Assembly (NCBI RefSeq): GCF_001278805.1
Contig: NZ_CP012602.1
Coordinates: forward strand, 971,001-1,035,000
DNA: 64,000 bases
DNA from: Bacillus sp. FJAT-18017
GTDB lineage: Bacteria > Bacillota > Bacilli > Bacillales > Cytobacillaceae
Direction: 5' to 3'
Shown: one piece after another, positions 47,340-55,775 of the stretch
How the letters are laid out: each line of letters begins with the position of its first letter
How positions within the stretch are numbered: the stretch's first letter is position 1
Notes under the pieces: generated by a model
Databases searched by the model: none
What the model saw: the letters and a program-made list of their open reading frames with translations, nothing else
What the model was told of the DNA's origin: nothing
Position numbers and translations under genes: made by a program

Positions 47340-48416
47340 TCAGTGAGAGATCAATTTTTCAGCCTCTGCAATAATCGAGTGTATTAACGCTTCGGCCGTT
47401 TGATCTTTAGTCAGACGCGGAGATTGTCCGGACCAAAGGGACATAAAGTCTGGATTGTTTTGAGAGGAGGCGGCTTTCCTCATAGATTGGGTCAGGATAT
47501 TTTGCACAGGGAAATCCGGTAATGATGATTCATGAATCTGCATTTCGTTAATAAATTTGTTTTTAATCCCCCGTGCCCATTTGCCGGAAAACGAGCGGGT
47601 CAGAACGGTCTCGTCCTCTTTGGCAGCCAGGATCGCTTTTTTGTAGACATTGTGGGCCCCGCTTTCAACACAAGTCAGGAACGCTGTGCCCATCTGGACC
47701 GCTTTGGCTCCCAAACAGAGGGACGCCATCAAACCTCTCCCGTCCATAATTCCCCCAGCAGCAATCACCGGGATGTTCACGTTATCAACAACCTGAGGGA
47801 TAAGCGACATCAATCCGACGAGGCTCTCCTGGTCTTCCTGGAGAAAACTTCCGCGATGTCCGCCGGCTTCACTGCCCTGGACAACAATGGCATCCATGCC
47901 CGCTTTTCCCAGTTCAATTGCCTCCCTGACAGTTGTAGCCGTTCCAATTAACATGATGCCACTTCGTTTTAATTCCCCGATAACTTCCTCCGAAGGAATT
48001 CCAAATGTAAAAGAACATACAGAAACCTGCTCTTCAATAACAACTTTCACTTGTTCAACAAAGGACTGATAGACATCTGGAAAAACAGGAATCTCCGCGT
48101 CTGCGTTTTCCTGCAACCCCAATTGTTCACGGACAGGCTGCATTGCTTTTTGCGCCAATCGGACTTCCTCTTCAGTAACGCTAAAATCATTAGGAACAAA
48201 TAGATTAATACCGAACAGGCCAGACGTCAGCTTCCTAATTTCTCTAATCTGAATCCGTAATTGCTCCGGGGACATATAGCCGGCACCTACCATTCCCAAT
48301 CCTCCGGAATTAGAAACCGCCGCTACCAAACGTGAAGTCGTAATCCCGCCAGCCATCGGAGCCTGGATAATGGGGTATTCCATGTTCAATAGTTTAGTAA
48401 ATTCATTGGTTAGCAC
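47340..48416 (-). CDS. Nitronate monooxygenase family protein
   Basis: 358 residues of the FMN-dependent NMO (2-nitropropane dioxygenase) barrel: PIIQAPMAGGITTSRLVAAV at the start, GGLGMVGAGYMSP, VQGSEAGGHRGSF with the catalytic-type His, and IPVIAAGGIMDGRGL then GAKAVQMGTAFLTCVES for phosphate binding. It oxidises alkyl nitronates to carbonyl compounds; some relatives act on enoyl-type substrates. A single gene on the minus strand. Confidence 0.9.
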   Translation of the reverse strand: MLTNEFTKLLNMEYPIIQAPMAGGITTSRLVAAVSNSGGLGMVGAGYMSPEQLRIQIREIRKLTSGLFGINLFVPNDFSVTEEEVRLAQKAMQPVREQLGLQENADAEIPVFPDVYQSFVEQVKVVIEEQVSVCSFTFGIPSEEVIGELKRSGIMLIGTATTVREAIELGKAGMDAIVVQGSEAGGHRGSFLQEDQESLVGLMSLIPQVVDNVNIPVIAAGGIMDGRGLMASLCLGAKAVQMGTAFLTCVESGAHNVYKKAILAAKEDETVLTRSFSGKWARGIKNKFINEMQIHESSLPDFPVQNILTQSMRKAASSQNNPDFMSLWSGQSPRLTKDQTAEALIHSIIAEAEKLISH

Positions 48417-48612
48417 CCGGCCACATCCTATCCCATGAAAGTTGAAGGTCGATACAATTAACTTGGAGAAGAAGAAATATCAATTAACAGTATATTAGAG
48501 TTTCCGTATTTTCGGTCGAGGCGATGGCAGAAGGGCGTACAGCTAAATGGACGGTTCTCGTCTCCCACTTCACCTATCCGCCAACTTCCCCTGCAAACCA
48601 TCCCCGCTCCCA

Positions 48613-49365
48613 TTAGCCTTTTTCTTTTTTGAGCATAAAAAATAGATATACGATGATTAGTAGATAGGTTATAATCCACCCTACAATCAATTGTGTCATT
48701 TCGCTGAAAGAAGTGTGCGACAATAGTAGGGTTGGCAGGTGAAGCGCGATTAAGACTACAAGCATGATGGCGGTTTTAGCCCGAATCGAAAAGAAGACGA
48801 TAAAACCAAGAAAAAGTAAGCCAGTAATGATACTCCCCAAAGTGCCAAAATGTAATACGGGGGTAGGATAAAGTGAATCCGCAATGAGGGTGCCGACAAA
48901 AAAGAACGTACTTATAAATATTGGCACTAGTAAAATTAAAAACTCTTTTATTTTAGAAACTTGATTTCTTGCAGTATAGCGAAAAGCGAACAGTACACCT
49001 CCAAGGAAGAGAATACTATAGACAACCGTTCCTGCAATTTTTAATAGACTATAGTTCAATGTACCTTGCAGAAGATCCCCAAACACAAAATAGGACATAG
49101 CACCAATGATCACGAGAGGAACGTGTTTTGCCCATGCTTTATAATCCGTCTTCATTTCACTGGAGATACTCATCATATACTCCTTTGGGGAACCTCCTAT
49201 AATTCGATCAATCGATTTCCCGTTTACTTCAGCTTCGTATAGGTGATCTTCAAGTTCTTCAGCAATTTCTTTAATTTCTTGATCATTTTTTCCACTAGAA
49301 AACAGGTATAGCCTTAGATCATCAATGAATTTCCTGCTCTTCTCGGATAGTTGAAGTTGTTCCAT
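48613..49365 (-). CDS. Membrane protein paired with PadR (HAAS/DUF1129-like)
   Basis: 250 residues: an N-terminal helical segment (SEKSRKFIDDLRLYLFSSGK, DQEIKEIAEELEDHLYEAE) of the HAAS type that recurs beside PadR regulators, then about six membrane helices. ATG 49365 is used, with GAGGTGAAAAG before it; an upstream frame extension overlaps the padR gene. It overlaps or nearly abuts padR and is probably its target partner. Function unknown. Confidence 0.78.
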   Translation of the reverse strand: MEQLQLSEKSRKFIDDLRLYLFSSGKNDQEIKEIAEELEDHLYEAEVNGKSIDRIIGGSPKEYMMSISSEMKTDYKAWAKHVPLVIIGAMSYFVFGDLLQGTLNYSLLKIAGTVVYSILFLGGVLFAFRYTARNQVSKIKEFLILLVPIFISTFFFVGTLIADSLYPTPVLHFGTLGSIITGLLFLGFIVFFSIRAKTAIMLVVLIALHLPTLLLSHTSFSEMTQLIVGWIITYLLIIVYLFFMLKKEKG

Positions 49366-49375
49366 TCTTTTCACC

Positions 49376-49705
49376 TCATTCATTTCTTTCTTTCTTAATG
49401 GCTGCGTTAACACTTTTCTCTAGCTCATTCCATCTCAGGATAAAATCGGTTAAGGCTTGCTGCCCTTTCGCAGTTAATGAATAGTATTTTCTCTTCGGAC
49501 CAGCTATGGATTCTCTGCGAACAAAAGTGACAAGCCCTTCACGCTGCATTCTCAACAATAACGGGTAAATCGTTCCTTCGCTGATCGTACCAAAACCATA
49601 CTCGCTTAAACGCTCTGCCATCTCATATCCATAACACTCTTTCTCCTTAATAATCGCCAAGAGACACCCATCCAATATCCCCTTCATCATTTGAGTTTCT
49701 GACAT
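49376..49705 (-). CDS. PadR-family regulator 1
   Basis: 109 residues with the PadR winged HTH (GILDGCLLAIIKEKECYGYEM, GTISEGTIYPLLLRMQREGLV and RKYYSLTAKG). It should repress its own operon, which includes the 48613 membrane protein. A palindrome at 49768-49782 is a candidate operator. Confidence 0.88.
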   Translation of the reverse strand: MSETQMMKGILDGCLLAIIKEKECYGYEMAERLSEYGFGTISEGTIYPLLLRMQREGLVTFVRRESIAGPKRKYYSLTAKGQQALTDFILRWNELEKSVNAAIKKERNE

Positions 49706-49767
49706 TCATTTTCCACCATTCTAATTATCATGTATTACAAGGTATAGGGAAATCATACAAAAATTTA

Positions 49768-49782
49768 CCTTGCAATGCAAGG
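49768..49782. promoter_or_regulatory. Candidate PadR operator upstream of padR 1
   Basis: CCTTGCAATGCAAGG is a perfect 7-1-7 palindrome 63 bp before the padR start, in the likely promoter region. Confidence 0.45.
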
Positions 49783-49969
49783 GTAATGTGAATATTTTAC
49801 ATTATCTTAAAAATTTCTTTGAAGCCGCGATGATAATGTAACATTGGCCAGTGGGGGGGCCTGGCAAAATACAAGGGAGGCACATGATTTAATCATGGAA
49901 GACAGGAAACGCATGATGGATTTAAATGGGGGAACCGAAACTAGCTCATTAACTTTTAATGTCAGCATA
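49783..49969. other. Intergenic region between the two PadR units
   Basis: A frame from 49844 encodes MASGGAWQNTREAHDLIMED-like residues but lacks a binding site and runs through the terminator at 49981; I regard it as spurious or decayed. Confidence 0.35.
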
Positions 49970-50012
49970 TGCAAAATTAAAGGCACCCCTAACTATCCAA
50001 AAGGGTGCCTAA
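49970..50012 (-). terminator. Terminator of the second PadR unit
   Basis: AGGCACCC (49981-49988) / GGGTGCCT (50003-50010); on the minus strand it is followed by TTTAATTTT. Confidence 0.8.
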
Positions 50013-50023
50013 CATGGACGTCG

Positions 50024-51013
50024 TTACTTCACAGTGGCTCTGGCTTTTTTGAAACCGTCAAACGAATTAACGACTGCGGATACACTAAAGACGATGATAA
50101 TTAAAGAGATTAGCCAAGAATCAATATGCTCGAACTCATTTTTGTAATGTAGAAATTCTGGATTGAATATATTAGGGGTTAGTAAAATAATGAAGAAGAT
50201 CACAGATGCGACAAATTCATGTATGGCGTTTACGATTGCCAATTTTTTCGTCCATTGGCCTTTAATGAATTTATAGACCCACAATCCAATCTCGAAAGCG
50301 ATCAGAGCTGCAACCAATGGCCAGTATTGAAGCCAGATTTCTTGATTGAATACCGGTGCAACGAATGTTAATCCGTCTTTTCCGCCTTCATATATGCCGA
50401 TGAGGTGGTTCGCATAGAAGTAGAGGGTCGCCCATATTGCAGTCCACAATAATCCGAAAAACACTTCAAATTTTGAGATTGCCTTTTTCTTTGGAATATA
50501 GGCGATTGTTTTTAAATTCTCAGGTGTCCATTTCTTAAAAGTTGGAGATAACGGCTGATTATCTTTGTCTTTATCAACCCGCTCTATAATTGCGAAAACG
50601 ACTGTCAACCAAAAGAAAGTCTGCATTGCTACATCAATGATTCTCACAATTCCAAGTCCGATGATATCTAAAACTATATTTATTACCGCTTCCTCGCCAT
50701 TGAATCCGTTTTTATATTCAGCCATCACTGAAATGAAAGCAATCACCGCGGCAATCGGCAAAATCATTTTTAATAATGAAGTATAAACATCATAATAACG
50801 CGGCCCGATTAAATGCATCGGCTGGTCACGATACCCGCTGGCAAGTGCAACCGGGTTACCCATTTTTTGAAGCACTGCTTTCACGTCTTCATCATTGTAA
50901 TGATCAGGCAGCATATCCCCAATGGTGGAACGCAGCTCAAGAGCAATATCCTCGCGACTTTTTTCAGGCAGTCTTCGCGTCACTTCCTGAATGTACACAT
51001 CAATCAGATTCAT
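50024..51013 (-). CDS. HAAS-domain membrane protein paired with PadR 2
   Basis: 329 residues. The N-terminal HAAS domain reads YIQEVTRRLPEKSREDIALEL, GDMLPDHYNDEDVKAVL and MGNPVALASGYRDQPM, with the helical pattern typical of PadR neighbours; seven or so membrane helices follow. AAAGGAGAGG precedes ATG 51013, which overlaps the padR stop by 14 bases, so translation is coupled. Such proteins are thought to act in envelope or membrane stress signalling; function unknown here. Confidence 0.83.
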   Translation of the reverse strand: MNLIDVYIQEVTRRLPEKSREDIALELRSTIGDMLPDHYNDEDVKAVLQKMGNPVALASGYRDQPMHLIGPRYYDVYTSLLKMILPIAAVIAFISVMAEYKNGFNGEEAVINIVLDIIGLGIVRIIDVAMQTFFWLTVVFAIIERVDKDKDNQPLSPTFKKWTPENLKTIAYIPKKKAISKFEVFFGLLWTAIWATLYFYANHLIGIYEGGKDGLTFVAPVFNQEIWLQYWPLVAALIAFEIGLWVYKFIKGQWTKKLAIVNAIHEFVASVIFFIILLTPNIFNPEFLHYKNEFEHIDSWLISLIIIVFSVSAVVNSFDGFKKARATVK

Positions 51014-51347
51014 TTTCTTCCTCTCCTTTGAGCAACTCATAGAGCTCTCTTGAATTTTTTAGCCATTCCTCTTTTAGCTGTGAAAAAATCTCCACTCCAT
51101 AGTCACTTAATACATAATACTTTCGCGGCCTGCTCTCCGACGTGTCCCAACTGCTCGTAACGAGCTCCTGCTTTTCTAACCGGCGCAGAAGCGGGTATAA
51201 GGTGCTTTGGTCAATAATGATATTTGAACTTTCCAGCAGCTGTACTAATGAATAGCCATATTGAGGAGTACGTAACTGACTAAGTACAGCCAATGTCAAT
51301 GTTCCTCTTCTAAGTTCTGTAATCAATGAATTCAGTAAAGTACTCAT
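51000..51347 (-). CDS. PadR-family regulator 2
   Basis: 115 residues: ELRRGTLTLAVLSQLRTPQY, GYSLVQLLESSNIIIDQSTL then YPLLRRLEKQELVTSSW, and RPRKYYVLSDYG, a clear PadR HTH. AAAGGAGGTGTGG precedes ATG 51347. It overlaps the HAAS gene and should autoregulate the operon. A long inverted repeat upstream is its candidate operator. Confidence 0.9.
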   Translation of the reverse strand: MSTLLNSLITELRRGTLTLAVLSQLRTPQYGYSLVQLLESSNIIIDQSTLYPLLRRLEKQELVTSSWDTSESRPRKYYVLSDYGVEIFSQLKEEWLKNSRELYELLKGEEENESD

Positions 51348-51368
51348 TCCACACCTCCTTTACTTATT

Positions 51369-51415
51369 ACTGTATATCATACACTATACATTCCATACTA
51401 TGCAACATACAGTAT
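51369..51415. promoter_or_regulatory. Candidate PadR operator upstream of padR 2
   Basis: ACTGTATATCATACACTATA faces ACTGTATGTTGCATAGTATG on the other strand, an imperfect inverted repeat of about 20 bp per arm overlapping the likely promoter. PadR sites often contain ATGT/ACAT dyads of this kind. Confidence 0.5.
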
Positions 51416-51560
51416 TGTAGTTCCAATAATAATATAGTTGGGTATGCTACACAATGGCAGATATATTTATTGGATATTTATGTTAAAATTTAAGGGGAGC
51501 CGGGTGAGACTACCAGAAGTATTATAGTTACAGCTTAGACCAGCAATGGAGGCAGGTTGT

Positions 51561-51833
51561 ATGAAAAGTCTGGAGACAGTAGAAGAAAGAGAAAAATGGA
51601 AACGAGTAAAATCCAAAGGTAAGAAAATATATATTTTAAAGTCATTAATTTTATATGAAATCTTTGTATTGATCATTGCCACTATCTATTTGATGTTTGA
51701 TAAACGAGACATCTTCTCCAATTTCCCTTTACTTATTTTCACCTATCTAGTGGCGATAATAGTCTATAGCCCACTGGGAATATGGGTTGGAAATAATAGC
51801 TGGAATGCCAAGGTTAGAAGATTTGAAGAGTAG
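51561..51833 (+). CDS. Small two-helix membrane protein
   Basis: 90 residues: a charged N-terminal stretch (EEREKWKRVKSKGKK) and two hydrophobic helices (LILYEIFVLIIATIYLMF and LLIFTYLVAIIVYSPLGIWV). GGAGGCAG precedes ATG 51561. The family was not recognised. It lies between the PadR unit and the DUF3953 gene. Confidence 0.6.
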   Translation: MKSLETVEEREKWKRVKSKGKKIYILKSLILYEIFVLIIATIYLMFDKRDIFSNFPLLIFTYLVAIIVYSPLGIWVGNNSWNAKVRRFEE

Positions 51834-51950
51834 GGAGGGCTTGTTTCTTTACTTGCATACATAGTTTAACCACTTGCTAACGGTGCGATTGCCAAAAGCA
51901 GCCGCTTTTTCACTACCGAGCAGGACAGGGTAAGATAAGGAGGGTTTTAA

Positions 51951-52184
51951 TTGTTAAAGTTTTTACAAATCATTTTTACCATAACAGCTATTTCACTTGC
52001 AGGATATGTATTGATCACCGAGGATTATAAGTTTAACCCAGTTACGATGTTATTTTGGGGTTTAACATTGTTGGTAATAGGATTAAGAGTATTTCAAAAG
52101 GGACATAAAGCTATTGGTTGGCTAAGTATAGCTGTATTTATATTTATGATATTTGTATTAATTAAAAGTTACTTATTGAAGTAA
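51951..52184 (+). CDS. DUF3953 membrane protein
   Basis: 77 residues with three hydrophobic segments: FTITAISLAGYVLIT, TMLFWGLTLLVIGLRVFQKG and SIAVFIFMIFVLI, the DUF3953 pattern common in Bacillus. TTG 51951 is set by AAGGAGGG. Function unknown. It is not obviously part of the peptide locus that follows. Confidence 0.78.
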   Translation: MLKFLQIIFTITAISLAGYVLITEDYKFNPVTMLFWGLTLLVIGLRVFQKGHKAIGWLSIAVFIFMIFVLIKSYLLK

Positions 52185-52312
52185 TGGGTTCAGTAAGTAA
52201 ATGGTCGGTTCAACAAAGGAATTCAATAGGAGCCATTGGGGGGAGGTTGCCCGAGCATTCACACTTTCAATGTAAAAGGTCCGGTTTTCGAATTTGGAGA
52301 CTTTTTAAAATT
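52185..52312. other. Intergenic region before the peptide locus
   Basis: No gene. It includes GGTTCAACAAAGGAATTCAATA (split: GGTTCAACAAAGG, AATTCAATA), the inverse of the TTGAATTCCTT motif seen elsewhere. Confidence 0.35.
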
Positions 52313-52314
52313 TT

Positions 52315-52343
52315 ATAGGTAATTTCTACTAATTTTACCTATT
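52315..52343. promoter_or_regulatory. Inverted repeat upstream of the peptide gene
   Basis: ATAGGTAA and TTACCTAT are perfect 8-bp arms with a 13-bp gap, followed by an A/T-rich promoter region about 80 bp before the 25-aa peptide gene. It is a candidate operator; a weak terminator role for the previous gene is also possible because T residues follow. Confidence 0.5.
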
Positions 52344-52425
52344 TATATATTTTTTTATAAAAAAAGGAAGGTGGGTTAAACTTTTTGTAGAATATTCTAA
52401 TTAATCGAAAAAAGGGGGTGTAAAA

Positions 52426-52503
52426 ATGAAAATAACAGCAAAAAAGGTAGAAAAAGTTAAGGCAACAAAAGACCTTGATATGTGTTTCGGTAGTGTTTGT
52501 TAA
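52426..52503 (+). CDS. Putative RiPP precursor peptide (25 aa, ends CFGSVC)
   Basis: ATG 52426 is preceded by AAGGGGGTG (52411-52420), one of the best sites in the window, and the frame closes at TAA 52501. The product is a Lys-rich 16-residue leader-like part (KITAKKVEKVKATK) and a short core ending DLDMCFGSVC, with Cys at positions 20 and 25, the last residue. It is not among known bacteriocin families I can name. The next two genes encode an E1-like enzyme and a membrane protease, both with PqqD-like peptide-recognition domains. A precursor role is inferred from this context and the hairpin that follows. Confidence 0.72.
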   Translation: MKITAKKVEKVKATKDLDMCFGSVC

Positions 52504-52534
52504 TTAATTTTATGTAATCCATTTAAGAGATATT

Positions 52535-52566
52535 GAAGGGCCATTTGGTCCTTCTTTATTTCATAT
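52535..52566 (+). terminator. Attenuator-like hairpin after the peptide gene
   Basis: GAAGGGCC-ATTT-GGTCCTTC (52535-52554, one G-U pair) is followed by TTTATTTC. A weak terminator here would give more peptide mRNA than enzyme mRNA, as in many precursor-peptide operons. Confidence 0.65.
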
Positions 52567-52590
52567 TTACAATAAAGCGAGGAACATAAT

Positions 52591-53757
52591 ATGGTATATA
52601 AACCAAAATTCAATCCAATGTATCTTTATCACTTTATTACAAAGAACGAATTAAGAGTAGGAATAACTCCTGATAAATTGTTTGAAATCATAGATGAAAC
52701 AGGTTCTATTCATCGTCTAATTACACTGATGGACGGTAAAAAAAGTGTTGCAGAAATAGCTAACATTATTAGAAATGAGTTTAGTGAAATTAGCCTGGAA
52801 GAAGTCGAGATAGCCATTCAAGATTTTAATGAGATGGGATTCTTAATTCATTCTGACAAAGACCAACATGACCTAAATGAAAGGGAATTAGAAAGATTTA
52901 CAGGAAATATTAATTATATTTCACACTTCTGCCCGCCCAACCAAGACCCTGCCCTATTTCAACAAAAAATTTCTAATTCCAAAGTGACAATAATAGGAAT
53001 GGGCGCATTTGGTTCCAGCTTGCTTATTAACTTAGCTGGTTTAGGTGTAAAGAATGTTAAAATTATTGACTTTGATACTGTGAGCTTAAGCAATTTAAAT
53101 AGACAATTACTTTTTAATGAAAAGGATATTGGGCGACCAAAGATAATAGCTGCCAAGGAATTTATGAAGTTGTTCTATTCTGATATGAATATTGAGACTT
53201 TCGATCTGGAAATTAGAGATTCGCTTTCCATTGAACAAATAATTAAGGATTCAGATTTAGTTATCTTAGCTGCGGATCAACCTTATTTATTACTTCCAAG
53301 ATGGGTAAATGAGGCATGTGTTAAGCTTAATATCCCCTTCATTGCAGGCAGTATAAATATAAAAATGGGAATGCTATATACCATTATTCCCCATGTGTCA
53401 GGGTGCGTAGATTGTATGCATTTGAATAACTGGAAGGAATCAGATAATTATTATTCAAAAGTAAATCATTTTCTTGACTTAAATTTCATTCCTGCTAACA
53501 TGGCAACTGCCCCAAATTTGATGATGATTACAGGCATGATAAGCTCGGAAATTTTTAAACAGCTAACAGGCTTAAATGAACCAAAATCTGCTGGCAAAAT
53601 GATCATGTTTGACTTCGAGACATTTGAATCTTCCATTTTAACTGAATGGGAAATTGACAAGGAATGCCCTACATGTGGCTCAAGTGGACAATTGAATCCA
53701 CTGTTCCAACTGTTTAATCAAAAAGAATATTCTATGCGTCGCGTAGTGATGCGCTAG
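52591..53757 (+). CDS. E1/ThiF-like adenylating enzyme with N-terminal PqqD/RRE-like part
   Basis: 388 residues. Residues about 20-90 (DKLFEIIDETGSIHRLITLM, KSVAEIANIIRNEFSEISLE) form a winged-helix/PqqD-like peptide-binding domain. The ThiF/MoeB/E1 core follows: IIGMGAFGSSLLINLAGLG (ATP loop, about 136), IDFDTVSLSNLNRQLLF (nucleotide Asp and Arg finger), then zinc pairs CVDC (about 272) and CPTC (about 358). Such enzymes adenylate peptide C-termini, as MccB does for microcin C. The likely substrate is the Cys-terminal peptide upstream. Starts at ATG 52591 behind GCGAGG. Chemistry is inferred. Confidence 0.82.
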   Translation: MVYKPKFNPMYLYHFITKNELRVGITPDKLFEIIDETGSIHRLITLMDGKKSVAEIANIIRNEFSEISLEEVEIAIQDFNEMGFLIHSDKDQHDLNERELERFTGNINYISHFCPPNQDPALFQQKISNSKVTIIGMGAFGSSLLINLAGLGVKNVKIIDFDTVSLSNLNRQLLFNEKDIGRPKIIAAKEFMKLFYSDMNIETFDLEIRDSLSIEQIIKDSDLVILAADQPYLLLPRWVNEACVKLNIPFIAGSINIKMGMLYTIIPHVSGCVDCMHLNNWKESDNYYSKVNHFLDLNFIPANMATAPNLMMITGMISSEIFKQLTGLNEPKSAGKMIMFDFETFESSILTEWEIDKECPTCGSSGQLNPLFQLFNQKEYSMRRVVMR

Positions 53758-53766
53758 GAGAAAAAT

Positions 53767-54999
53767 ATGGAAATTACAAAAGATTGTGTATTCAAAATGC
53801 ACAAACTTGAAAAGCGCAAGGAGAATGAAGAGGAATTTTTAATAGGAAGGCCAGATGTTAGCGACTTTGTTATACTACCTAACTTAGCAATAGAAATTAT
53901 AGAATTATTAGATAGCGGATTAACAGTAAGCGAAATAGAAAAAGTAATGGCCGAAAAAGAAATAGATGTAGACGTAATGGATTTTGCTTCGAGTTTAGTA
54001 AATGATTTACTCTTTGTCCATATGGTAAATGGTGTTGTTGTAAATGAGGTAGTAAACGACAATGGACATTTTGAAAATATTTCAGAACATACGGCAAAAA
54101 GATTTTTTAATAGATTTGCCTTTGGAGCCTATTTACTTTTATTTATTGTCGGTGTTTCTTTTTGCCTTTACGACCATTCCTTTATCCCGAAATACCAGGA
54201 TGCCATTGTATTTCCTTCTGTTACGTTATCACTAATCATTTCAACAGCGATTGGATGGGTGTTAATTTTCACCCATGAATTTGCTCATTTATTAGCAGCA
54301 AAATCTCTTAGTGTCAAAAGTAAAATTGGTTTAGGCCATCGTTTGGTTTTTCCCGTTGCTGAAACAGATATGTCTAATATTGTCCTTCTGCCACACAAAA
54401 GAAGATATAAGGCTCTGATTGCAGGAATGGCATGGGATGGGGCCCTTTTTGGATTAGGGGTATTTGTATTATTTTTAGGAAACTATGTTATAGAGTTAGA
54501 TATATACTTTTTAAACTTAATTAAATTGATTAACCTTATTTGTGTCTTGGGAATAGCGTTTCAGTTCTTTTTTTATTTAGAAACCGATATTTATTACGTA
54601 CTCACTACATTTTTTAAATGTAACAATTTAATCCATAATACCAGACTTTATGTGAGGATCTTGACAAAGAGAGCAAATCTGGAACAAAAGTTAGAATTTG
54701 AAAATATTGATTTAACTGAAAAGAAAATTATGAAAGGGTATATATGGATTTATATTATAGGTGTAATTTGGGCAATAACGTTATTCATGACCGTTACTCT
54801 ACCGACGTTTATCAAATTTGTCTCTTTAACCCTTGTAAAAATGTTTAATAATCCATTCTTCTCGAGAGAATTTTTCGATGGCATTATCTTTATTCTTCTC
54901 TCAAGTATACCTTTTATAATTTTAGGTTGGTCTTGGTATAAGACTTGGAAGACAAATCAGAGCAGAAATAATAGAAGAGTTTCTTCAGAAGCTATATAA
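53767..54999 (+). CDS. Membrane M50-type metalloprotease with PqqD-like N-terminus
   Basis: 410 residues. Residues about 25-95 (LPNLAIEIIELLDSGLTVSE, MDFASSLVNDLLFVHM) resemble PqqD. The rest has about seven membrane helices. Zinc site HEFAH (about 169-173, in FTHEFAHLLAAKSL), with YLETDIYYVL (about 271) at the place of the DGYY third-ligand motif of peptide zinc metalloproteases such as the YydH type. It starts 10 bases after the E1 gene (AGGAGAAAA). It probably cleaves or releases the modified peptide at the membrane. No transporter gene is adjacent. Confidence 0.8.
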   Translation: MEITKDCVFKMHKLEKRKENEEEFLIGRPDVSDFVILPNLAIEIIELLDSGLTVSEIEKVMAEKEIDVDVMDFASSLVNDLLFVHMVNGVVVNEVVNDNGHFENISEHTAKRFFNRFAFGAYLLLFIVGVSFCLYDHSFIPKYQDAIVFPSVTLSLIISTAIGWVLIFTHEFAHLLAAKSLSVKSKIGLGHRLVFPVAETDMSNIVLLPHKRRYKALIAGMAWDGALFGLGVFVLFLGNYVIELDIYFLNLIKLINLICVLGIAFQFFFYLETDIYYVLTTFFKCNNLIHNTRLYVRILTKRANLEQKLEFENIDLTEKKIMKGYIWIYIIGVIWAITLFMTVTLPTFIKFVSLTLVKMFNNPFFSREFFDGIIFILLSSIPFIILGWSWYKTWKTNQSRNNRRVSSEAI

Positions 55000-55049
55000 A
55001 TTCCTATTCCGGTCCATAACTTCAGAGAACAGCTTATAAATAATAGACT

Positions 55050-55083
55050 CTAAACCTCTTATCAGGCTAAGAGGTTTTTTAGT
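55050..55083 (+). terminator. Terminator of the peptide locus
   Basis: AAACCTCTTA / TAAGAGGTTT stem followed by TTTTTT. Confidence 0.85.
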
Positions 55084-55178
55084 TTATCTTTGATTGGGGA
55101 AGAGCGACCTTTAGTTTTAAAGAAGTTAATAGGGGGGACTTTGGATATTCTTCAATTGAAAAGGCGATGTTCCCTATT

Positions 55179-55357
55179 TTATTCTAACTGGGGATTTACT
55201 AATTCTGTGCTGGTGATAGTCATTTTTCGCATCAGTTCACGCCTAAGTTTTGGAGCAAGACAGCCTTCAAACAATAACTTGAGATAATTCAGCCGTAATA
55301 CATGCCACTGCTATTTGAACTTAAGGAAATAACTCAAACCGCCATCACCCCACAACA
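55179..55357 (-). pseudogene. Degenerate copy of the WHxLR small-protein gene
   Basis: The minus strand reads SYFLKFK-stop-QWHVLRLNYLKLLFEGCLAPKLRR, aligned to the intact paralogue at 55824 (YFQRVKRQWHVLRMKYLKLL). An in-frame TAG replaces an Arg, and the tail is diverged. Confidence 0.7.
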
Positions 55358-55395
55358 TGTTCTTTTTATTGGATAATAGCACTATATTTGTGAGG

Positions 55396-55761
55396 GACAT
55401 GCAAGGGGAAACCGGCTCATACGTCCAATACACCCTGCCCGTGCTGATTCGCTCCTGAGAAAAGGGGACTTCCAGGAAAGCGACAATCCGAACAGTATTC
55501 CGGACCCGGAAGCATGTCCAATTATTACGGCCCTTATCGCATTTCCCGAAGCGATCAAACGAGCGATAGAAGACTACGACCCGACCCAAATTTCCCAAAT
55601 TGCAAAGTACATCATCAAGCTGTCCAGAGCGTTCAATAAATATTACGCCTCTGTCCGCATCCTCTGTGACAGCGAACTGAAACAACAAAGGCTATCAGGT
55701 GAAACTTACCCTTAAAGAAGGAATTCGCTTATTGGGGCTCCAGGCGCCTGAAGAGATGTAA
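55396..55761 (+). pseudogene. argS 3'-end fragment (second copy, decayed)
   Basis: The bases correspond to about the last 125 codons of argS: GETGSYVQYT, ESDNPNSIPDPEACPIITAL, AFPEAIKRAIEDYDPTQ, KLSRAFNKYYASVRIL and LLGLQAPEEM, in shifting frames, with a 10-base loss near 55697. The terminator after it also resembles that of argS. It is a relic of a second arginyl-tRNA synthetase gene or of a duplication, not functional. Confidence 0.88.
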
Positions 55762-55775
55762 GCCCTGATATTATA

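Noticed and set aside
48500..48600. Sequence resembling ends of REP-associated transposon repeats (GAGAACCGTCC)
   Set aside because: Too short and with no transposase frame; not enough to call a mobile element.
49844..50104. 86-codon frame between the PadR units
   Set aside because: No ribosome binding site, and it runs through the terminator at 49981 into the antisense of the next gene.
55311..55688. 125-codon minus-strand frame
   Set aside because: It is antisense to the argS relic and ends in the decayed small-protein copy; no site precedes its start.
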